A stretch of 64,000 nucleotides of DNA from Lentimicrobiaceae bacterium (GCA_002708315.1 PANC01000029.1:22596-86595); one strand, 5' to 3'. Shown: positions 16,446 through 27,840, counted from the first letter of the stretch. Numbers and translations: made by a program. The notes: generated by a model from the sequence alone, not told the origin.

Positions 16446-18236
16446 TTAGTCATTGAGCTTTAGAACAACCAAAAATGCCTGTTGTGGAACTTCTACATTG
16501 CCAACTTGTCGCATTCTTTTCTTACCTTTCTTCTGCTTTTCTAAAAGTTTACGTTTACGTGTTATATCTCCTCCGTAACATTTTGCCGTAACATCTTTTC
16601 TGACAGCTTTTATGGTTTCACGTGCAATTATTTTAGCTCCTATTGCAGCCTGTATTGCAATATCATATTGTTGTCTTGGAATTAATTCTTTTAGTTTAGA
16701 GCATATGCGTTTCCCAAAGTCATAGGCATTATCAAAATGAATAAGTGTTGAAAGAGCATCCACAGATTCACCATTCAATAGAATGTCCAGTTTTATGAGT
16801 TTTGCTGGTTTATAGCCGCTTATATGATAGTCAAAGGATGCATAACCCTTGGATATACTTTTCAATTTATCATAAAAGTCGAATACAATTTCTCCCAATG
16901 GCATGTCGACTGTTAATTCAACCCTTGATGTGCTTAGGTAAACCTGGTTTTTTAATTCTCCCCTTTTATCTAGGCATAATTTTATAATTGGCCCAATGTA
17001 GTCACTCTGAGTTATTATTTGAGACTTTATATATGGTTCTTCAATGTGATCAATATATTTATGTTCAGGCAATCCTGAGGGATTGTGAACTTCAATTATC
17101 TCATTTTTATTGGTGACGACATTATATGAAACGTTTGGCATGGTCGTAATTACATTCATATTAAATTCACGATCCAAACGTTCTTGGATAATTTCCATAT
17201 GCAAGAGTCCTAAAAAACCACATCTAAATCCAAAACCAAGAGCCATAGAAGATTCTGGTTCATAGGTTAAAGATGCGTCATTAAGCTGAAGCTTTTCTAT
17301 GGATGCCCTCAATTCTTCATAATCATCAGGATCCGTGGGATAAATTCCAGCAAATACCATTGGCTTAACATCTTCAAACCCTGAAATTGCTGAAGTGCAT
17401 GCATTATCAAGGTGAGTTATGGTATCTCCAACTTTAACTTCTTTTGATGTTTTGATACCTGATATAATGTATCCTACATCACCTGTGCGTAATATATCTC
17501 TTGATTCTTGATCCAATCTTAAAACTCCAATCTCGTTTGCTTCATATTCCCGCTCTGTGTTAACAAATTTGACTTTATCGCCTTTCCTTATCTCTCCGTT
17601 AAATATTCTAAAATATGCAATTATACCTCGGAAAGAGTTAAATACAGAATCAAAAATCAAGGCTTGAAGTGGCTCATCCTTTTCTCCCTTTGGACATGGC
17701 ACCTTATGAATTATAGAATCTAGAATTACATCAACACCATATCCAGTTTTGCCACTAGCCTCAATTATATCTTCATAATCACAACCAATTAGATCAACTA
17801 TCTGATCTTTTACTTCGTCAGGCATTGCATTATCCAAATCCATCTTGTTAAGAACAGGAATTATTTCTAGGTCATTTTCGATTGCCAAGTAAAGGTTTGA
17901 AATTGTTTGAGCTTGAATTCCCTGTGTAGCATCAACAATTAGCAATGCGCCTTCGCATGCTGCTATGGATCGAGAAACTTCATACGAGAAGTCAACATGC
18001 CCAGGTGTATCGATTAGGTTAAGTACAAATTTCTCATCGTTATGGACATAGTCCATTTGGATGGCATGACTTTTAATAGTAATACCTCGCTCACGTTCAA
18101 TGTCCATATCATCTAAAACTTGGGCTTGTAAGTCACGTTCTGAAACAGTTCCAGTATATTCAAGAAGTCTATCGGCCAAGGTGCTTTTACCATGATCAAT
18201 ATGGGCAATGATGCAGAAATTTCTCATTTCTTTCAT
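16446..18236 (-). CDS. lepA: Elongation factor 4 (LepA), translational GTPase
   Basis: Ribosome-associated GTPase that back-translocates or helps restart stalled ribosomes. The G1 motif [10 protein letters not shown]2/G3 region with [12 protein letters not shown] and the LepA-specific C-terminal domain ([16 protein letters not shown]) are all present. The track starts at a TTG (18245) that lies inside a promoter-like box; the ATG at 18236 ([14 protein letters not shown]) or the one at 18227 ([11 protein letters not shown]) fits the family better, giving about 596 residues. It is transcribed alone and divergently from secA. Confidence 0.97.
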   Translation of the reverse strand: MKEMRNFCIIAHIDHGKSTLADRLLEYTGTVSERDLQAQVLDDMDIERERGITIKSHAIQMDYVHNDEKFVLNLIDTPGHVDFSYEVSRSIAACEGALLIVDATQGIQAQTISNLYLAIENDLEIIPVLNKMDLDNAMPDEVKDQIVDLIGCDYEDIIEASGKTGYGVDVILDSIIHKVPCPKGEKDEPLQALIFDSVFNSFRGIIAYFRIFNGEIRKGDKVKFVNTEREYEANEIGVLRLDQESRDILRTGDVGYIISGIKTSKEVKVGDTITHLDNACTSAISGFEDVKPMVFAGIYPTDPDDYEELRASIEKLQLNDASLTYEPESSMALGFGFRCGFLGLLHMEIIQERLDREFNMNVITTMPNVSYNVVTNKNEIIEVHNPSGLPEHKYIDHIEEPYIKSQIITQSDYIGPIIKLCLDKRGELKNQVYLSTSRVELTVDMPLGEIVFDFYDKLKSISKGYASFDYHISGYKPAKLIKLDILLNGESVDALSTLIHFDNAYDFGKRICSKLKELIPRQQYDIAIQAAIGAKIIARETIKAVRKDVTAKCYGGDITRKRKLLEKQKKGKKRMRQVGNVEVPQQAFLVVLKLND

Positions 18237-18242
18237 AGTTCG

Positions 18243-18250
18243 CAAAAATA
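18243..18250 (-). promoter_or_regulatory. TAnnTTTG -7 box of lepA
   Basis: TATTTTTG on the minus strand, six bases before the ATG at 18236. A TTTG occurs 14 bases upstream, shorter than the usual spacing of about 17-20. Confidence 0.45.
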
Positions 18251-18411
18251 CAAAATGTTTTGTCCAAATAACATGCGAAAGTTAACCTCAAACCGTCTTA
18301 TTAATTTTGTTGATTTTTGGTAAATTAAACTTAATTTCGCGATATTATTATTGAAGTAGACACGATGGAATAATTATTGATATATAATTATCCTATTAAT
18401 GAGTTTATAAT

Positions 18412-21400
18412 ATGCTAAGTATACTTAAGAAAGTTTTTGGTGACAAAGCCGCAAAAGATTTAAAAGAGATAAATCCTTTCGTTGATAAAATAAAGGAAGT
18501 TTATGATAATATTTCCAAATTAACGAATGATGAATTACGGAACAAGACTTATGATTTTAGAAATCGCATTGTTGAGAATACAAAAGAAGAAGAGACGGAA
18601 ATAAATCGTCTGAAGGAATTGATAACCAATGACCCTGAAATGGTTGTTGAATTGAAAGAAGAACATTATTCTACAATAGATAACCTTACAAAACAGAGTT
18701 ACGATAAAACTCAGGCCTTTCTCAATGATATTTTACCAGAAGCGTTTTCAGTTGTGCAAGAGACAGCCAAGAGGTTTGCTGAAAATGATACGGTTGAGGT
18801 AACGGCAAATCAATTTGATAGGGATTTAAGTGCTGCCCTTGATAATGTTACTGTGAAGGGTGATAAGGCCTATTACAAGAATACATGGCAGGCTGGTGGA
18901 AATACTATTACATGGGATATGGTTCATTATGATGTGCAGCTAATAGGTGGAACAGTTCTGCATCAGGGGAAAATAGCAGAAATGGCTACTGGTGAGGGTA
19001 AAACTCTTGTTGCAACCCTACCAGTCTATTTAAATGCTCTTCCGGGAAAGGGAGTCCATGTGGTAACAGTTAACGACTATTTAGCAAAGCGTGATAGCGA
19101 ATGGATGGGAATGCTCTACATGTTTCATGGCATGAAGGTAGATTGTATTGATAACCATCAGCCAAATTCTCATGAAAGAAGACAGGCATATTTGGCTGAT
19201 ATTACTTTTGGTACAAATAATGAATTCGGATTTGATTATTTGCGTGACAACATGACAGGTAATCCAGAAGAACTTGTGCAACGAGAGCATAATTATGTAA
19301 TTGTTGATGAGGTTGACTCGGTGCTTATTGATGATGCTCGTACTCCATTGATTATTTCCGGCCCAACTCCAAAGGGCGATATACATGAATTCGATGAACT
19401 TAAGGCTGATGTCCAGAACCTATTCAATGCTCAAAAGGCATTAGTAACTAAAATTTTAGTCGAAGCTAAAAGTCTACTTCAGGATAAAAATAACAATGAA
19501 ACTGTAAAAAAGGCTGGTGACGCATTGCTTAGAGCCTATCATGGCCTGCCAAAAAATAAAGCTTTTATAAAACTTTTAAGCGAGGAAGGAAACAAGCAGT
19601 TAATGCAGAAAACGGAAAGCTTCTATTTACAAGAGCAGGCAAAAAATATGCATGTGATTGATGATGAATTGTTTTTTGTAAATGATGAAAAGAATAATTC
19701 GGTTGATTTAACGGAAAAGGGGATAGACCTTCTAACAAAATCATATGATAATCCTGATTTCTTTGTGATGCCAGATATTGGTGCAAGGGTTGCAGAGCTT
19801 GAAACGCAAAATCTTTCAGAGAAGGAGTTAGTAGAGCAAAAGAATAAAATGATACAGGATTATTCAATAAAATCTGAAAGAATACATACTGTAACACAAC
19901 TATTAAAAGCATACACGCTTTTTGAAAAAGATGTTGAGTATGTAATGATGGATAATAAGATTAAGATTGTTGATGAGCAAACTGGTCGTGTTATGGAGGG
20001 TCGCCGATATTCCGATGGTCTTCATCAGGCAATTGAAGCAAAGGAAAACTTAAAAGTTGAAGCAGCTACCCAAACCTATGCCACCATTACTCTTCAGAAT
20101 TATTTTAGAATGTATAATAAACTTGCTGGTATGACTGGTACTGCAGAGACTGAGGCTGGAGAGTTATGGGATATTTACAAACTTGATGTTATTGTAATTC
20201 CTACCAATAAGCCAATACTTCGTGATGACCGGGAGGATCTTGTTTACAAAACAAAGAGAGAAAAATATAATGCAGTTATTGATGATATAGAGAGGCTTGT
20301 GGATGAAAAACGACCAGTTCTTGTTGGTACAACATCCGTTGAGACATCTGAGCTCTTAAGTAGAATGTTGAATCGGAAAAGGATTCCGCATAATGTTCTT
20401 AATGCAAAATTACACCAACGAGAAGCACAGGTTGTTAAAGAAGCTGGTCAACCAGGGATGGTTACCATTGCAACTAATATGGCAGGTCGTGGAACAGATA
20501 TTAAACTAGGAACAGGTGTAATTGAATCAGGAGGGTTAGCAATAATTGGTACTGAAAGACATGATTCTCGGCGTGTTGATCGTCAGTTAAGGGGTCGTGC
20601 TGGTCGTCAAGGAGATCCTGGTAGCTCACAGTTTTTTGTTTCTCTTGAGGATGACTTGATGAGAATGTTTGGTTCGGGAAGAATTGCTGGAATAATGGAT
20701 AAGCTGGGACTTGAAGAGGGTGAGGTTATTCAACACTCTATGATTACTAAATCCATTGAAAGAGCTCAGAAAAAAGTAGAGGAGAATAACTTTGGGATTC
20801 GTAAAAGACTTTTGGAATATGATGATGTTATGAACTCCCAAAGGGAAGTAATTTATCGTCGTCGTAAACATGCGCTTTTTGGTGAAAGACTTTCTGTAGA
20901 CATATCCAATATGATATACGATTTATGTGAACATATAGTGATTGATAATCAGGAAACAAATGATTTTGAAGGCTTTCAGATGGAAGTATTGAGAAGCTTA
21001 GCAATTGAGTCACCTGTGGACGAAAAAGAATTTATGGCCATAGATGGTGAAGAGTTAACTCAAAAACTAATGGATAAGGTATTTTCCAATTATCAGGGTA
21101 AAAGAAAAAGTTTAGCGGAGAGAACCTTCCCTGTAATTAAAGATGTTTATGAGAATCAGTCACAATATGAAAACATAGCTATACCATTTACTGATGGTAA
21201 AAAACAAACTCAGGTAGTTGCTAATTTGAAAAAATCCGTAGAATCTGATGGTGCAGAAGTTCCTGTTGCATTTGAAAAAAGTATCACCTTATCTACGATT
21301 GATGATTTGTGGAAAGAGCAATTACGAGAAATGGATGAGTTAAAACAATCTGTACAAAATGCTTCTTACGAGCAAAAAGATCCATTATTGATATATAAAT

Positions 21401-21702
21401 TTGAGTCGTTTGAATTATTCAAAAAAATGATTCAAAAAATTAATAAGGATGTTGGAACCTACTTACTAAAGGCAGATGTTTTAATGCACAGTGGTGATAG
21501 TGTTCGTGAAGCAAAAGTGCCTAGAGGATTAGATAGAACCCAAATGAAAGAGGAAAGAGGCGACTTATTAACACAAGCACATAGTGATACACAAGAACGC
21601 CAAAAACCTCAACCTATTAAGGTAGAAAAGCGAGTTGGAAGAAATGATCCTTGTCCATGCGGTAGTGGTAAGAAATTTAAGCAGTGTCATGGCAAAAATT
21701 AG
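18412..21702 (+). CDS. secA: Preprotein translocase ATPase SecA
   Basis: Motor of the Sec pathway that drives unfolded preproteins through SecYEG. Walker A ([16 protein letters not shown]), the DEAD-like DEVDSVLID, the preprotein cross-linking domain, the second nucleotide-binding fold ([23 protein letters not shown]) and the helical scaffold are in order. The last 22 residues carry the SEC-C zinc motif [13 protein letters not shown]. At 1096 residues it is longer than the E. coli protein, with inserts in the first nucleotide-binding fold, as is usual in Bacteroidota. It supplies export for the many signal-peptide proteins in this window. Confidence 0.99.
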   Translation: MLSILKKVFGDKAAKDLKEINPFVDKIKEVYDNISKLTNDELRNKTYDFRNRIVENTKEEETEINRLKELITNDPEMVVELKEEHYSTIDNLTKQSYDKTQAFLNDILPEAFSVVQETAKRFAENDTVEVTANQFDRDLSAALDNVTVKGDKAYYKNTWQAGGNTITWDMVHYDVQLIGGTVLHQGKIAEMATGEGKTLVATLPVYLNALPGKGVHVVTVNDYLAKRDSEWMGMLYMFHGMKVDCIDNHQPNSHERRQAYLADITFGTNNEFGFDYLRDNMTGNPEELVQREHNYVIVDEVDSVLIDDARTPLIISGPTPKGDIHEFDELKADVQNLFNAQKALVTKILVEAKSLLQDKNNNETVKKAGDALLRAYHGLPKNKAFIKLLSEEGNKQLMQKTESFYLQEQAKNMHVIDDELFFVNDEKNNSVDLTEKGIDLLTKSYDNPDFFVMPDIGARVAELETQNLSEKELVEQKNKMIQDYSIKSERIHTVTQLLKAYTLFEKDVEYVMMDNKIKIVDEQTGRVMEGRRYSDGLHQAIEAKENLKVEAATQTYATITLQNYFRMYNKLAGMTGTAETEAGELWDIYKLDVIVIPTNKPILRDDREDLVYKTKREKYNAVIDDIERLVDEKRPVLVGTTSVETSELLSRMLNRKRIPHNVLNAKLHQREAQVVKEAGQPGMVTIATNMAGRGTDIKLGTGVIESGGLAIIGTERHDSRRVDRQLRGRAGRQGDPGSSQFFVSLEDDLMRMFGSGRIAGIMDKLGLEEGEVIQHSMITKSIERAQKKVEENNFGIRKRLLEYDDVMNSQREVIYRRRKHALFGERLSVDISNMIYDLCEHIVIDNQETNDFEGFQMEVLRSLAIESPVDEKEFMAIDGEELTQKLMDKVFSNYQGKRKSLAERTFPVIKDVYENQSQYENIAIPFTDGKKQTQVVANLKKSVESDGAEVPVAFEKSITLSTIDDLWKEQLREMDELKQSVQNASYEQKDPLLIYKFESFELFKKMIQKINKDVGTYLLKADVLMHSGDSVREAKVPRGLDRTQMKEERGDLLTQAHSDTQERQKPQPIKVEKRVGRNDPCPCGSGKKFKQCHGKN

Positions 21703-21905
21703 GGGTTATCAATAAAAGCTAGCTTATTTTACTTTGAATACCGATTGCGATACTAACTCATGTTTTTGATTCCAATATTCTTGGTTCCATAATATTCTTT
21801 TTGATAGGTATTGCTAGATTACTTTATTCCCCAACTCTTAAGAGTCTAATTTGTTTAGCTATGCCCTCGTTGTTTTCTAGGTTCTGAAACTACTTAAATA
21901 TATGA

Positions 21906-21913
21906 TATATTTG
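21906..21913 (+). promoter_or_regulatory. TAnnTTTG -7 box of the patatin-like gene
   Basis: TATATTTG, 24 bases before the ATG at 21938. The rest of the 235-base gap after secA holds nothing I recognise beyond a 12-bp palindrome near 21834. Confidence 0.4.
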
Positions 21914-21937
21914 TGCTGAGAATCAAGCAATGTAATA

Positions 21938-24169
21938 ATGTTCAAGACAAAGTGTATTTTTTTAATTTTATTCATTATTATACAGGTTACAAGTGGGTAT
22001 TTATATTCGAGTGAGATTGATGATATCCCCAAAAAAAAGAGGCCAAAGATTGGTTTAGTGTTAAGTGGGGGTGGTGCAAAAGGGTTTGCATATCTGGGAA
22101 TGCTTAAGGTTTTTGAAGAAGTTGGATTACACATAGATTATATTGGAGGAACAAGCATTGGCAGTGCAATGGGCGGTCTTTATGCTGCTGGTTATAGCTA
22201 TGAGGAAATAAAAAAAATGATTGAATCCCAAGATTGGGACGCATTAATTAGAGACGAAATACCAAGAAAGTATATAGCGTATGAAGAGAAACAATTTTTG
22301 GAGTATTCCATAATTTCTATACCCTTGGAAAAGCGAAAGGTGAGATTGCAGCGATCTATGTATAAAGGTCAGCAAATCAATCTAATGCTAAACAAATACT
22401 TTTCCCCAGTATGGGATATTAATGATTTCTCTAAATTGCAAACACCGTTTTTATGTGTAGCAACAAACCTTTACAATGGGGATGCCGAGGTTTTAACCAA
22501 TGGATATCTTCCAATGGCAATCCGTTCTTCGATGTCAATACCAGGATATTTTGCACCATCACATTTCAATGGCATGTATCTTATCGATGGAGGTGTTGTA
22601 AATAACTACCCTGCCCAACCAGTGCAAGATAAAGGAGCTGAGTATCTAATTGGCGGTGATGTTCAGGCTGAACTTAAAGATACTATTACCGAATTAACGT
22701 CTCTTATATCTATTATAAATCAAGTTGTATCTTTTCATTCTGAGGAAGCCAACCTTGTGGCAGATAGTATTTTGAATATTAATATACGGTTTGAAGTACC
22801 TGCAGGCCTGATGGATTTCAATAAATATGATACAATAATAAAGTATGGTGAATATATTGCTAACCAATATAAACCTGAGTTAAAGGCTTTAGCTGACTCA
22901 TTAAATGCCATCGAATATATACCACCCAAGGTAAGAAATGCTAAACCTCTTAAAACATTAGATATTAATGAGGTTTTATATGAGGGGAATAAAAAAATGT
23001 CATCAGAATATCTTGATAACTTCTTCGGTGAATTTAGGAATACGATAGTTTCAATTGATGATATTGAGGATAAAATCACAATGGTTTATGGCACAAAATT
23101 TTTTAAATATGTTTTCTATGAGTTAGAGAAGTCTGGTGATGGTAGGGCAAATATTATCATAAAGGTTGAGGAAGCATCTCCAGGTTATTTGTCTGCATCT
23201 ATTCATTATGACTTAACTTACAATGGTAGTATCAGAGTTAATGGAATATTTAGGAATATTCTTGGAAATCAAAGCAAGCTCTTTGGCGAACTTGTTCTTG
23301 GATCCAATCCTGGGTTTAGATTATTATACCTTCTCTCAAATGGCATAAAGCCAGGCTTTGGGGTTGATATTGAAATGTATGAGTTTAAATTTAATTATTA
23401 TAAACAATCAGAGAAGTTAACAGCCATAAGTATGAGAAGCATGAAAGCTGGAGCTTTTGCCACTTCTATGCTTAATAACCTTTATAGTGTTAAGTTGGGT
23501 GCAGAATATGAATTATTTAAATTTAAACAGACTGTTGTAGTTGACACATCATTGATACCTTTTCAAAATTTTAATAGTTATGGAAGCGTTTTCGTTAAGT
23601 TTAGGGCCGATACTAAGAATAAACCTAACTTCTCAACTACAGGATTCGATGCTGAATTTAATGCACATTATTGTATGAATCTCTCAAAAGGTTGGGTGGA
23701 TAGTCTTTTCACAAACTCGCTGATAATGAGTTTCAAGCTGCATAAAAATTTACCTCTTAACAAAAGGTTTACTCTTAAGCCAGGCCTTTATTTTGGTTGG
23801 ACATTAAATAATGATGAACCCCCAATTCAGCATCGGTTTGGTGCAGGTGGACTAAATGAGATAAACTATATAAATAATTTCGTACCTTTCACCGGAGTTC
23901 AGTTTATACAGAGCTTTGGTTTGTATGCAGCAATAGCAAGGTTGAAGCTGCAATATAATGTGTACGAAAAGATATATTTAACCCTGAGAACTGATATGGG
24001 AAACTTAGAGTCTACTCCTAAGGATTTAACTGACATTAGTAATGCAATGTTTGGATATGGGCTTACTGCATCTTATGATAGCTTTATTGGGCCTGTTGAG
24101 TTAACGGTTATGGGTTCAAATGTCAACCCTACGGTTTCATTTTTTATTAATATTGGATTTAGTTTCTAA
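21938..24169 (+). CDS. Patatin-like phospholipase with POTRA and outer-membrane beta-barrel
   Basis: Predicted outer-membrane protein of type V-d-like architecture. After a signal sequence (ending near YLYSSE) comes a patatin lipase domain at about residues 35-230: oxyanion motif SGGGAKG, nucleophile in GGTSIGSAMGG and the dyad Asp in DGGVVNN. A POTRA-like segment follows near 345-420 (TLDINEVLYEGNKKMSSEYLD), then a 16-strand-type barrel to a terminal aromatic residue (INIGFSF). Such proteins, compare PlpD and Bacteroides homologues, carry phospholipase A1-type activity. It is 9 bases upstream of pyrH, so the essential pyrH gene probably shares its transcript. Confidence 0.9.
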   Translation: MFKTKCIFLILFIIIQVTSGYLYSSEIDDIPKKKRPKIGLVLSGGGAKGFAYLGMLKVFEEVGLHIDYIGGTSIGSAMGGLYAAGYSYEEIKKMIESQDWDALIRDEIPRKYIAYEEKQFLEYSIISIPLEKRKVRLQRSMYKGQQINLMLNKYFSPVWDINDFSKLQTPFLCVATNLYNGDAEVLTNGYLPMAIRSSMSIPGYFAPSHFNGMYLIDGGVVNNYPAQPVQDKGAEYLIGGDVQAELKDTITELTSLISIINQVVSFHSEEANLVADSILNINIRFEVPAGLMDFNKYDTIIKYGEYIANQYKPELKALADSLNAIEYIPPKVRNAKPLKTLDINEVLYEGNKKMSSEYLDNFFGEFRNTIVSIDDIEDKITMVYGTKFFKYVFYELEKSGDGRANIIIKVEEASPGYLSASIHYDLTYNGSIRVNGIFRNILGNQSKLFGELVLGSNPGFRLLYLLSNGIKPGFGVDIEMYEFKFNYYKQSEKLTAISMRSMKAGAFATSMLNNLYSVKLGAEYELFKFKQTVVVDTSLIPFQNFNSYGSVFVKFRADTKNKPNFSTTGFDAEFNAHYCMNLSKGWVDSLFTNSLIMSFKLHKNLPLNKRFTLKPGLYFGWTLNNDEPPIQHRFGAGGLNEINYINNFVPFTGVQFIQSFGLYAAIARLKLQYNVYEKIYLTLRTDMGNLESTPKDLTDISNAMFGYGLTASYDSFIGPVELTVMGSNVNPTVSFFINIGFSF

Positions 24170-24178
24170 AAAATAGAT

Positions 24179-24880
24179 ATGTATAATAGAGTGTTATTAA
24201 AATTAAGTGGAGAGTCATTAATGGGTAACCAAAGCCATGGTATAAACCCCGGTATTCTATCAAGTTACAGTGAGGATATTAAGGCAATTGTTGACAAAGG
24301 TGTTCAAGTTGCTATTGTTATAGGAGGTGGTAATATCTTTAGAGGAATTCAAGGAGTTGCAACTGGTATGGATCGCGTACAGGGTGATTATATGGGAATG
24401 CTTGCAACTGTAATAAATTCTATGGGGTTGCAATCTGAGCTGGAAAAACAAGGGCTAAAGGCAAAACTTTTATCTGGTCTTTTCATTGATCCCATTGCTG
24501 AATCAATGAGTGGGGGAAAAGCAAAAAAATATCTTAATGATGGTTATGTTGTTATTATTGCTGGAGGTACTGGGAACCCATTTTTCACAACGGATACCGC
24601 TTCAGCACTTCGTGCGGTTGAAGTCGGTGCTGATGTTCTATTGAAAGGCACACGTGTTGATGGAGTATATTCTGCTGATCCTGAAAAAGATCCTAATGCC
24701 AAGAAATACGATTCAATTTCATTTGCTGAGGCATATGAGAAGAATTTGATGATCATGGATATGACAGCTTTCACTCTTTGCCAGGAAAATGAGTTGCCGA
24801 TAGTTGTTTTTAACATGAATACAAAGGGAAACCTGCAGAAGATTGTTGATGAAGAGAAAATAGGTACAATTGTAAAGTAA
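24179..24880 (+). CDS. pyrH: Uridylate (UMP) kinase PyrH
   Basis: Cytosolic hexameric kinase forming UDP from UMP and ATP, in pyrimidine nucleotide synthesis. The amino-acid-kinase fold is clear: KLSGESLMG at the start, IGGGNIFRG, the GGTGNPFFTTDTAS phosphate and UMP site, and GVYSADPEKDPNA. At 233 residues it has the normal length. It follows the patatin-like gene after 9 bases and is followed by frr, the widely conserved pyrH-frr pair, although a separate promoter-like sequence lies between them. Confidence 0.98.
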   Translation: MYNRVLLKLSGESLMGNQSHGINPGILSSYSEDIKAIVDKGVQVAIVIGGGNIFRGIQGVATGMDRVQGDYMGMLATVINSMGLQSELEKQGLKAKLLSGLFIDPIAESMSGGKAKKYLNDGYVVIIAGGTGNPFFTTDTASALRAVEVGADVLLKGTRVDGVYSADPEKDPNAKKYDSISFAEAYEKNLMIMDMTAFTLCQENELPIVVFNMNTKGNLQKIVDEEKIGTIVK

Positions 24881-24923
24881 GATTTATGTCTGTGAATAAA
24901 ACCGTAAAAATTCTACAAATGTA

Positions 24924-24956
24924 TTTGTAGGCATGGTCTTATATATATTACATTTA
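24924..24956 (+). promoter_or_regulatory. Promoter-like sequence before frr
   Basis: TTTG, 21 bases, then TACATTTA, one mismatch from TAnnTTTG. It would give frr its own transcript in addition to readthrough from pyrH. Confidence 0.35.
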
Positions 24957-24978
24957 TAATAAACAAAAAGGATGCAAA

Positions 24979-25542
24979 ATGGAAGATGAAGCTATTTTAT
25001 GTATTGAAGAGGTTAAAGAAAGTATGCAGGATGCTATGAAGCATTTAGATAAGGAATTTATAAAAGTTAGAGCTGGTAAAGCATCGCCCTCAATGTTATC
25101 TGGAGTTAAGGTTGAGTATTACGGAACATTAACGCCCATTGAACAAACATCAAATATCAATACACCTGATGCCCGACAGATTGTTATTCAACCATTTGAT
25201 AGAACCCAAATTAATGAGATCGAGAAAGCGATTCTAAATTCAAATCTAGGTTTTAACCCCCAGAATGAAGGAGACATGATAAGAATTAATGTTCCACCAT
25301 TAACAGAGGAGAGAAGGTTGGATCTTGTAAGAAAAGCAAAAGCAGTTGCTGAGGATACTAAAGTTGGAATTAGGAATGCACGTAGAAATGGTAATGACGA
25401 AGTGAAAAAGCTTGAGAAAGATGGTTTGCCAGAGGATATAGGTAAGAAACTTATGGATGAGATTCAACAACTAACCGACAATTATTCAAATAAAGTAGAT
25501 ACTCTTTTCGAGGAGAAAGAAAAGGACATTTTAACAGTTTAA
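24979..25542 (+). CDS. frr: Ribosome recycling factor
   Basis: Dissociates post-termination ribosomes together with EF-G. Family motifs are present: KEFIKVRAGKASPSML near residue 30, the DARQIVIQPFD strand, and the LTEERRLDLVRKAK helix that begins the long coiled-coil arm. At 187 residues it is of normal length; the first M in the track (MEDEAILCIEEVKE) aligns with the usual start. Convergent with the holin-like gene downstream. Confidence 0.98.
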   Translation: MEDEAILCIEEVKESMQDAMKHLDKEFIKVRAGKASPSMLSGVKVEYYGTLTPIEQTSNINTPDARQIVIQPFDRTQINEIEKAILNSNLGFNPQNEGDMIRINVPPLTEERRLDLVRKAKAVAEDTKVGIRNARRNGNDEVKKLEKDGLPEDIGKKLMDEIQQLTDNYSNKVDTLFEEKEKDILTV

Positions 25543-25566
25543 TTTAACTGTCTCTGAATTATCCTA

Positions 25567-26229
25567 CTATAAATCTAATTTATCTTCTTTTTTTACTTTT
25601 TGAGATTTTATCACCTTCTTTTTACTCTTCTTGCCTCCCTTAAATTTACTTACAAGAGTATAAACAAAACGTGCAACGTTTGTGGTAGTCATTATAGAAG
25701 AATATGCTTTACCCAATATTTCTTGAAGGATATTTTTTATGGTTAGGTTATGTTCTATAACCTTCACTTTTTCATTGATATTTTCCTTGGTATCCGACAT
25801 CTTATTCCTTAATAATAAGATATTTTCATCATGAGATTCCTTGGTATCAAATGTGAATTCTTCATTCTTAGCATTGTAATCATCAAAAAAGATACTTCCA
25901 AAGAACCTTCGCACTGGATTAAAAATTAATCGCTTTCTGTAAAAAAATATAATACCTGCAAAAAACAAATAAAATAATGCTACAATTAGAAACCCAACTC
26001 CCGTTGACCATCCAGTTATTGCACTAAACCATCTAGCAAATGCAAAAGAAAAGAATAATAATACGAAACCACTTATGCCAAAAAGCAGAAGTAGCATCAT
26101 CATATAAGATGCTAACTCACTTGATCCTTTTACAAAAACTAGTTTGTTGTAGTTAATTAGATTATCCAGATAATCTTTAAAATCATCAATAATTTCCTTG
26201 ATAGGATCTGTAAGATTATTTTGCTCCAT
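25567..26229 (-). CDS. Holin-X (phage holin superfamily III)-like membrane protein
   Basis: Small inner-membrane protein with two adjacent helices at about residues 40-65 and 75-97 (LLLLFGISGFVLLFFSFAF and GVGFLIVALFYLFFAGIIFF), preceded by an amphipathic helix and followed by a charged cytoplasmic tail that ends in a Lys-rich segment. The pattern fits the Holin-X/Phage_holin_3_6 family, which despite the name is common in non-phage stress operons. The gene upstream encodes a YtxH protein 22 bases away, the usual partner. No lysis function is implied. The tail of about 110 residues is longer than in most members. Confidence 0.65.
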   Translation of the reverse strand: MEQNNLTDPIKEIIDDFKDYLDNLINYNKLVFVKGSSELASYMMMLLLLFGISGFVLLFFSFAFARWFSAITGWSTGVGFLIVALFYLFFAGIIFFYRKRLIFNPVRRFFGSIFFDDYNAKNEEFTFDTKESHDENILLLRNKMSDTKENINEKVKVIEHNLTIKNILQEILGKAYSSIMTTTNVARFVYTLVSKFKGGKKSKKKVIKSQKVKKEDKLDL

Positions 26230-26251
26230 GAGGAAATTAGTTAAATGAGAA

Positions 26252-26545
26252 TTAGGCCTTACTTTTTACTTCTTCAATTATGGCAGTAGTACTCTTTTTT
26301 ACAGTATCGATTGTTTCTTCAGCCCCTTCTTTAATATCATCAAGTACCTCTGTCATTGATTCTTTTAAATCGTCGAATTTATCAAATAAATCGTCGGTTA
26401 TTTCTTTGGATTTATCAGACAATTTTCTTCTTGTTTCTTCTCCCGGTTCAGGAGCAAAAAGCAAACCTGCTAATACTCCTGCTGCTGCGCCCATTAGAGC
26501 ACCTGCAACAAAGGCAAATCCTGAATTTGAATTATTATCGCTCAT
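26252..26545 (-). CDS. YtxH-domain stress protein
   Basis: A 97-residue protein with one glycine/alanine-rich membrane segment (FVAGALMGAAAGVLAGLLFAP) followed by the YtxH signature EPGEETRRKL and an acidic amphipathic helix. YtxH-type proteins are small membrane-anchored proteins often linked to general stress in other phyla; their biochemical role is not known. It is the first gene of a likely pair with the holin-X-like gene and lies downstream of the AI-2E family permease on the same strand. Confidence 0.85.
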   Translation of the reverse strand: MSDNNSNSGFAFVAGALMGAAAGVLAGLLFAPEPGEETRRKLSDKSKEITDDLFDKFDDLKESMTEVLDDIKEGAEETIDTVKKSTTAIIEEVKSKA

Positions 26546-26602
26546 TTATCAAAAATTTTAAAGGTTAATTATATGGTATTATATGTTTATTGCTTAAAAA
26601 GG

Positions 26603-27700
26603 TTACATTCTGCTAGTTAAATATTTAACTAATTTCATTTGTTGCATAAACTGACGCAGTATAACTTTTAATATTGTATATGTTGGTATAGCAAGTATCA
26701 TACCAATAATTCCTGCAATTTTGCCTCCAATTATTATTGCAAGAAAAACCTCAACGGGATGCGCTTTAACACTTTTGGAATATATCTGAGGTTGTAATAT
26801 TAAATTATCAATGATATTTGCGATTAAAAATACTCCAACAACGCTAAGGAATGTAAATGTTATCAAATCATATTCTCCATTACTTAATACTGATAAAATA
26901 GCTAATACTGCTCCAATTGTCATTCCAATCAAAGGACCTAAGTATGGAATTACATTCATCAGTCCACCCATAAAGCCAATTAGAAGTGCGTTTGGCACAC
27001 CTAAAATCACTAGCCCAATGGTTTCAAGTGTCATCATTATTATTACTTCCACTAGAATGCCATGAAAATACCTAACTAAAAGATATTTAGAATCATGCAG
27101 TGCCTTGTCAAGGTCTTCCATATATTTTTCTGGCGAAAGCATTAGTATGAAATTCTTGAGTAGTTTGTCTTCGAATAAAAAATAATATGTTAGAAATATT
27201 ACAATAAATGTGCCCACAAACACAGAACCGGTTGTACTAACCAGGTTTGTGAAAAAGTTTGTGAATTTGGCTATGCTTACTAATTCAAGAATTTGTGCTT
27301 TCAAATAAATTGCAAGTGTCTCATCTGCATTAATAACATTGTATTGAACCAGAAAAGCGTCAAGTTGGTCCATGGGTTCTTTATAGTTGGCAATTATATC
27401 GTTCACATTAATGCTGGATATTATATTTGCCTGTCGTATTATCAGTGGAACGATTAGAACCATAAAAGCACTAAATACAAGCATAATAACAATAAGAGAT
27501 ATAATGGCACTCAAAGTGCGTGGCATATTTCGATTCCATATTTTAACACTATCCAATTTCTTCACCATAGGTGTTCCAATCATGGATAGGAATAATGCAA
27601 TTAATATGTAGCCAACAACATCCAAAAAATACCATCCCATAAATATAATTATTACAAATCCTATCAAAGGTCGTATGTATTGAAAAAGGCTATCTCTCAT
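26603..27700 (-). CDS. AI-2E family (PerM/YdiK-type) transporter
   Basis: Multi-spanning inner-membrane protein of 365 residues with about eight helices: two near the N-terminus, a central charged loop (residues about 100-200) and a C-terminal cluster with the family signature (GLMNVIPYLGPLIGMTIGA and the later SKSVKAHPVEVFLAIIIGGKIAGI). Members have been linked to export of autoinducer-2, to sodium/proton antiport or to other small solutes, so the substrate is open. It lies upstream of the YtxH/holin-like pair on the same strand. Confidence 0.9.
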   Translation of the reverse strand: MRDSLFQYIRPLIGFVIIIFMGWYFLDVVGYILIALFLSMIGTPMVKKLDSVKIWNRNMPRTLSAIISLIVIMLVFSAFMVLIVPLIIRQANIISSINVNDIIANYKEPMDQLDAFLVQYNVINADETLAIYLKAQILELVSIAKFTNFFTNLVSTTGSVFVGTFIVIFLTYYFLFEDKLLKNFILMLSPEKYMEDLDKALHDSKYLLVRYFHGILVEVIIMMTLETIGLVILGVPNALLIGFMGGLMNVIPYLGPLIGMTIGAVLAILSVLSNGEYDLITFTFLSVVGVFLIANIIDNLILQPQIYSKSVKAHPVEVFLAIIIGGKIAGIIGMILAIPTYTILKVILRQFMQQMKLVKYLTSRM

Positions 27701-27840
27701 GCGGATAATTAAGGTTTACTTTATAAAATTACACAAATATTTATATTGTTTGCTTTAAATAACGTTTCCGTTGGTCAAACATTATGTTGACCTTTTTTTA
27801 ATATTAAAAATAATTGAATTAGAGATAAACTGACTCTATC

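Noticed and set aside
21834-21845. 12-bp perfect palindrome ACTCTTAAGAGT between secA and the patatin gene
   Set aside because: A single short palindrome in AT-rich DNA can occur by chance; no T-run follows and no second copy was noticed.
25567-26229. Holin-like gene as a sign of a prophage
   Set aside because: The pairing with YtxH and the absence of any phage gene nearby fit the chromosomal stress-associated holin-X family.
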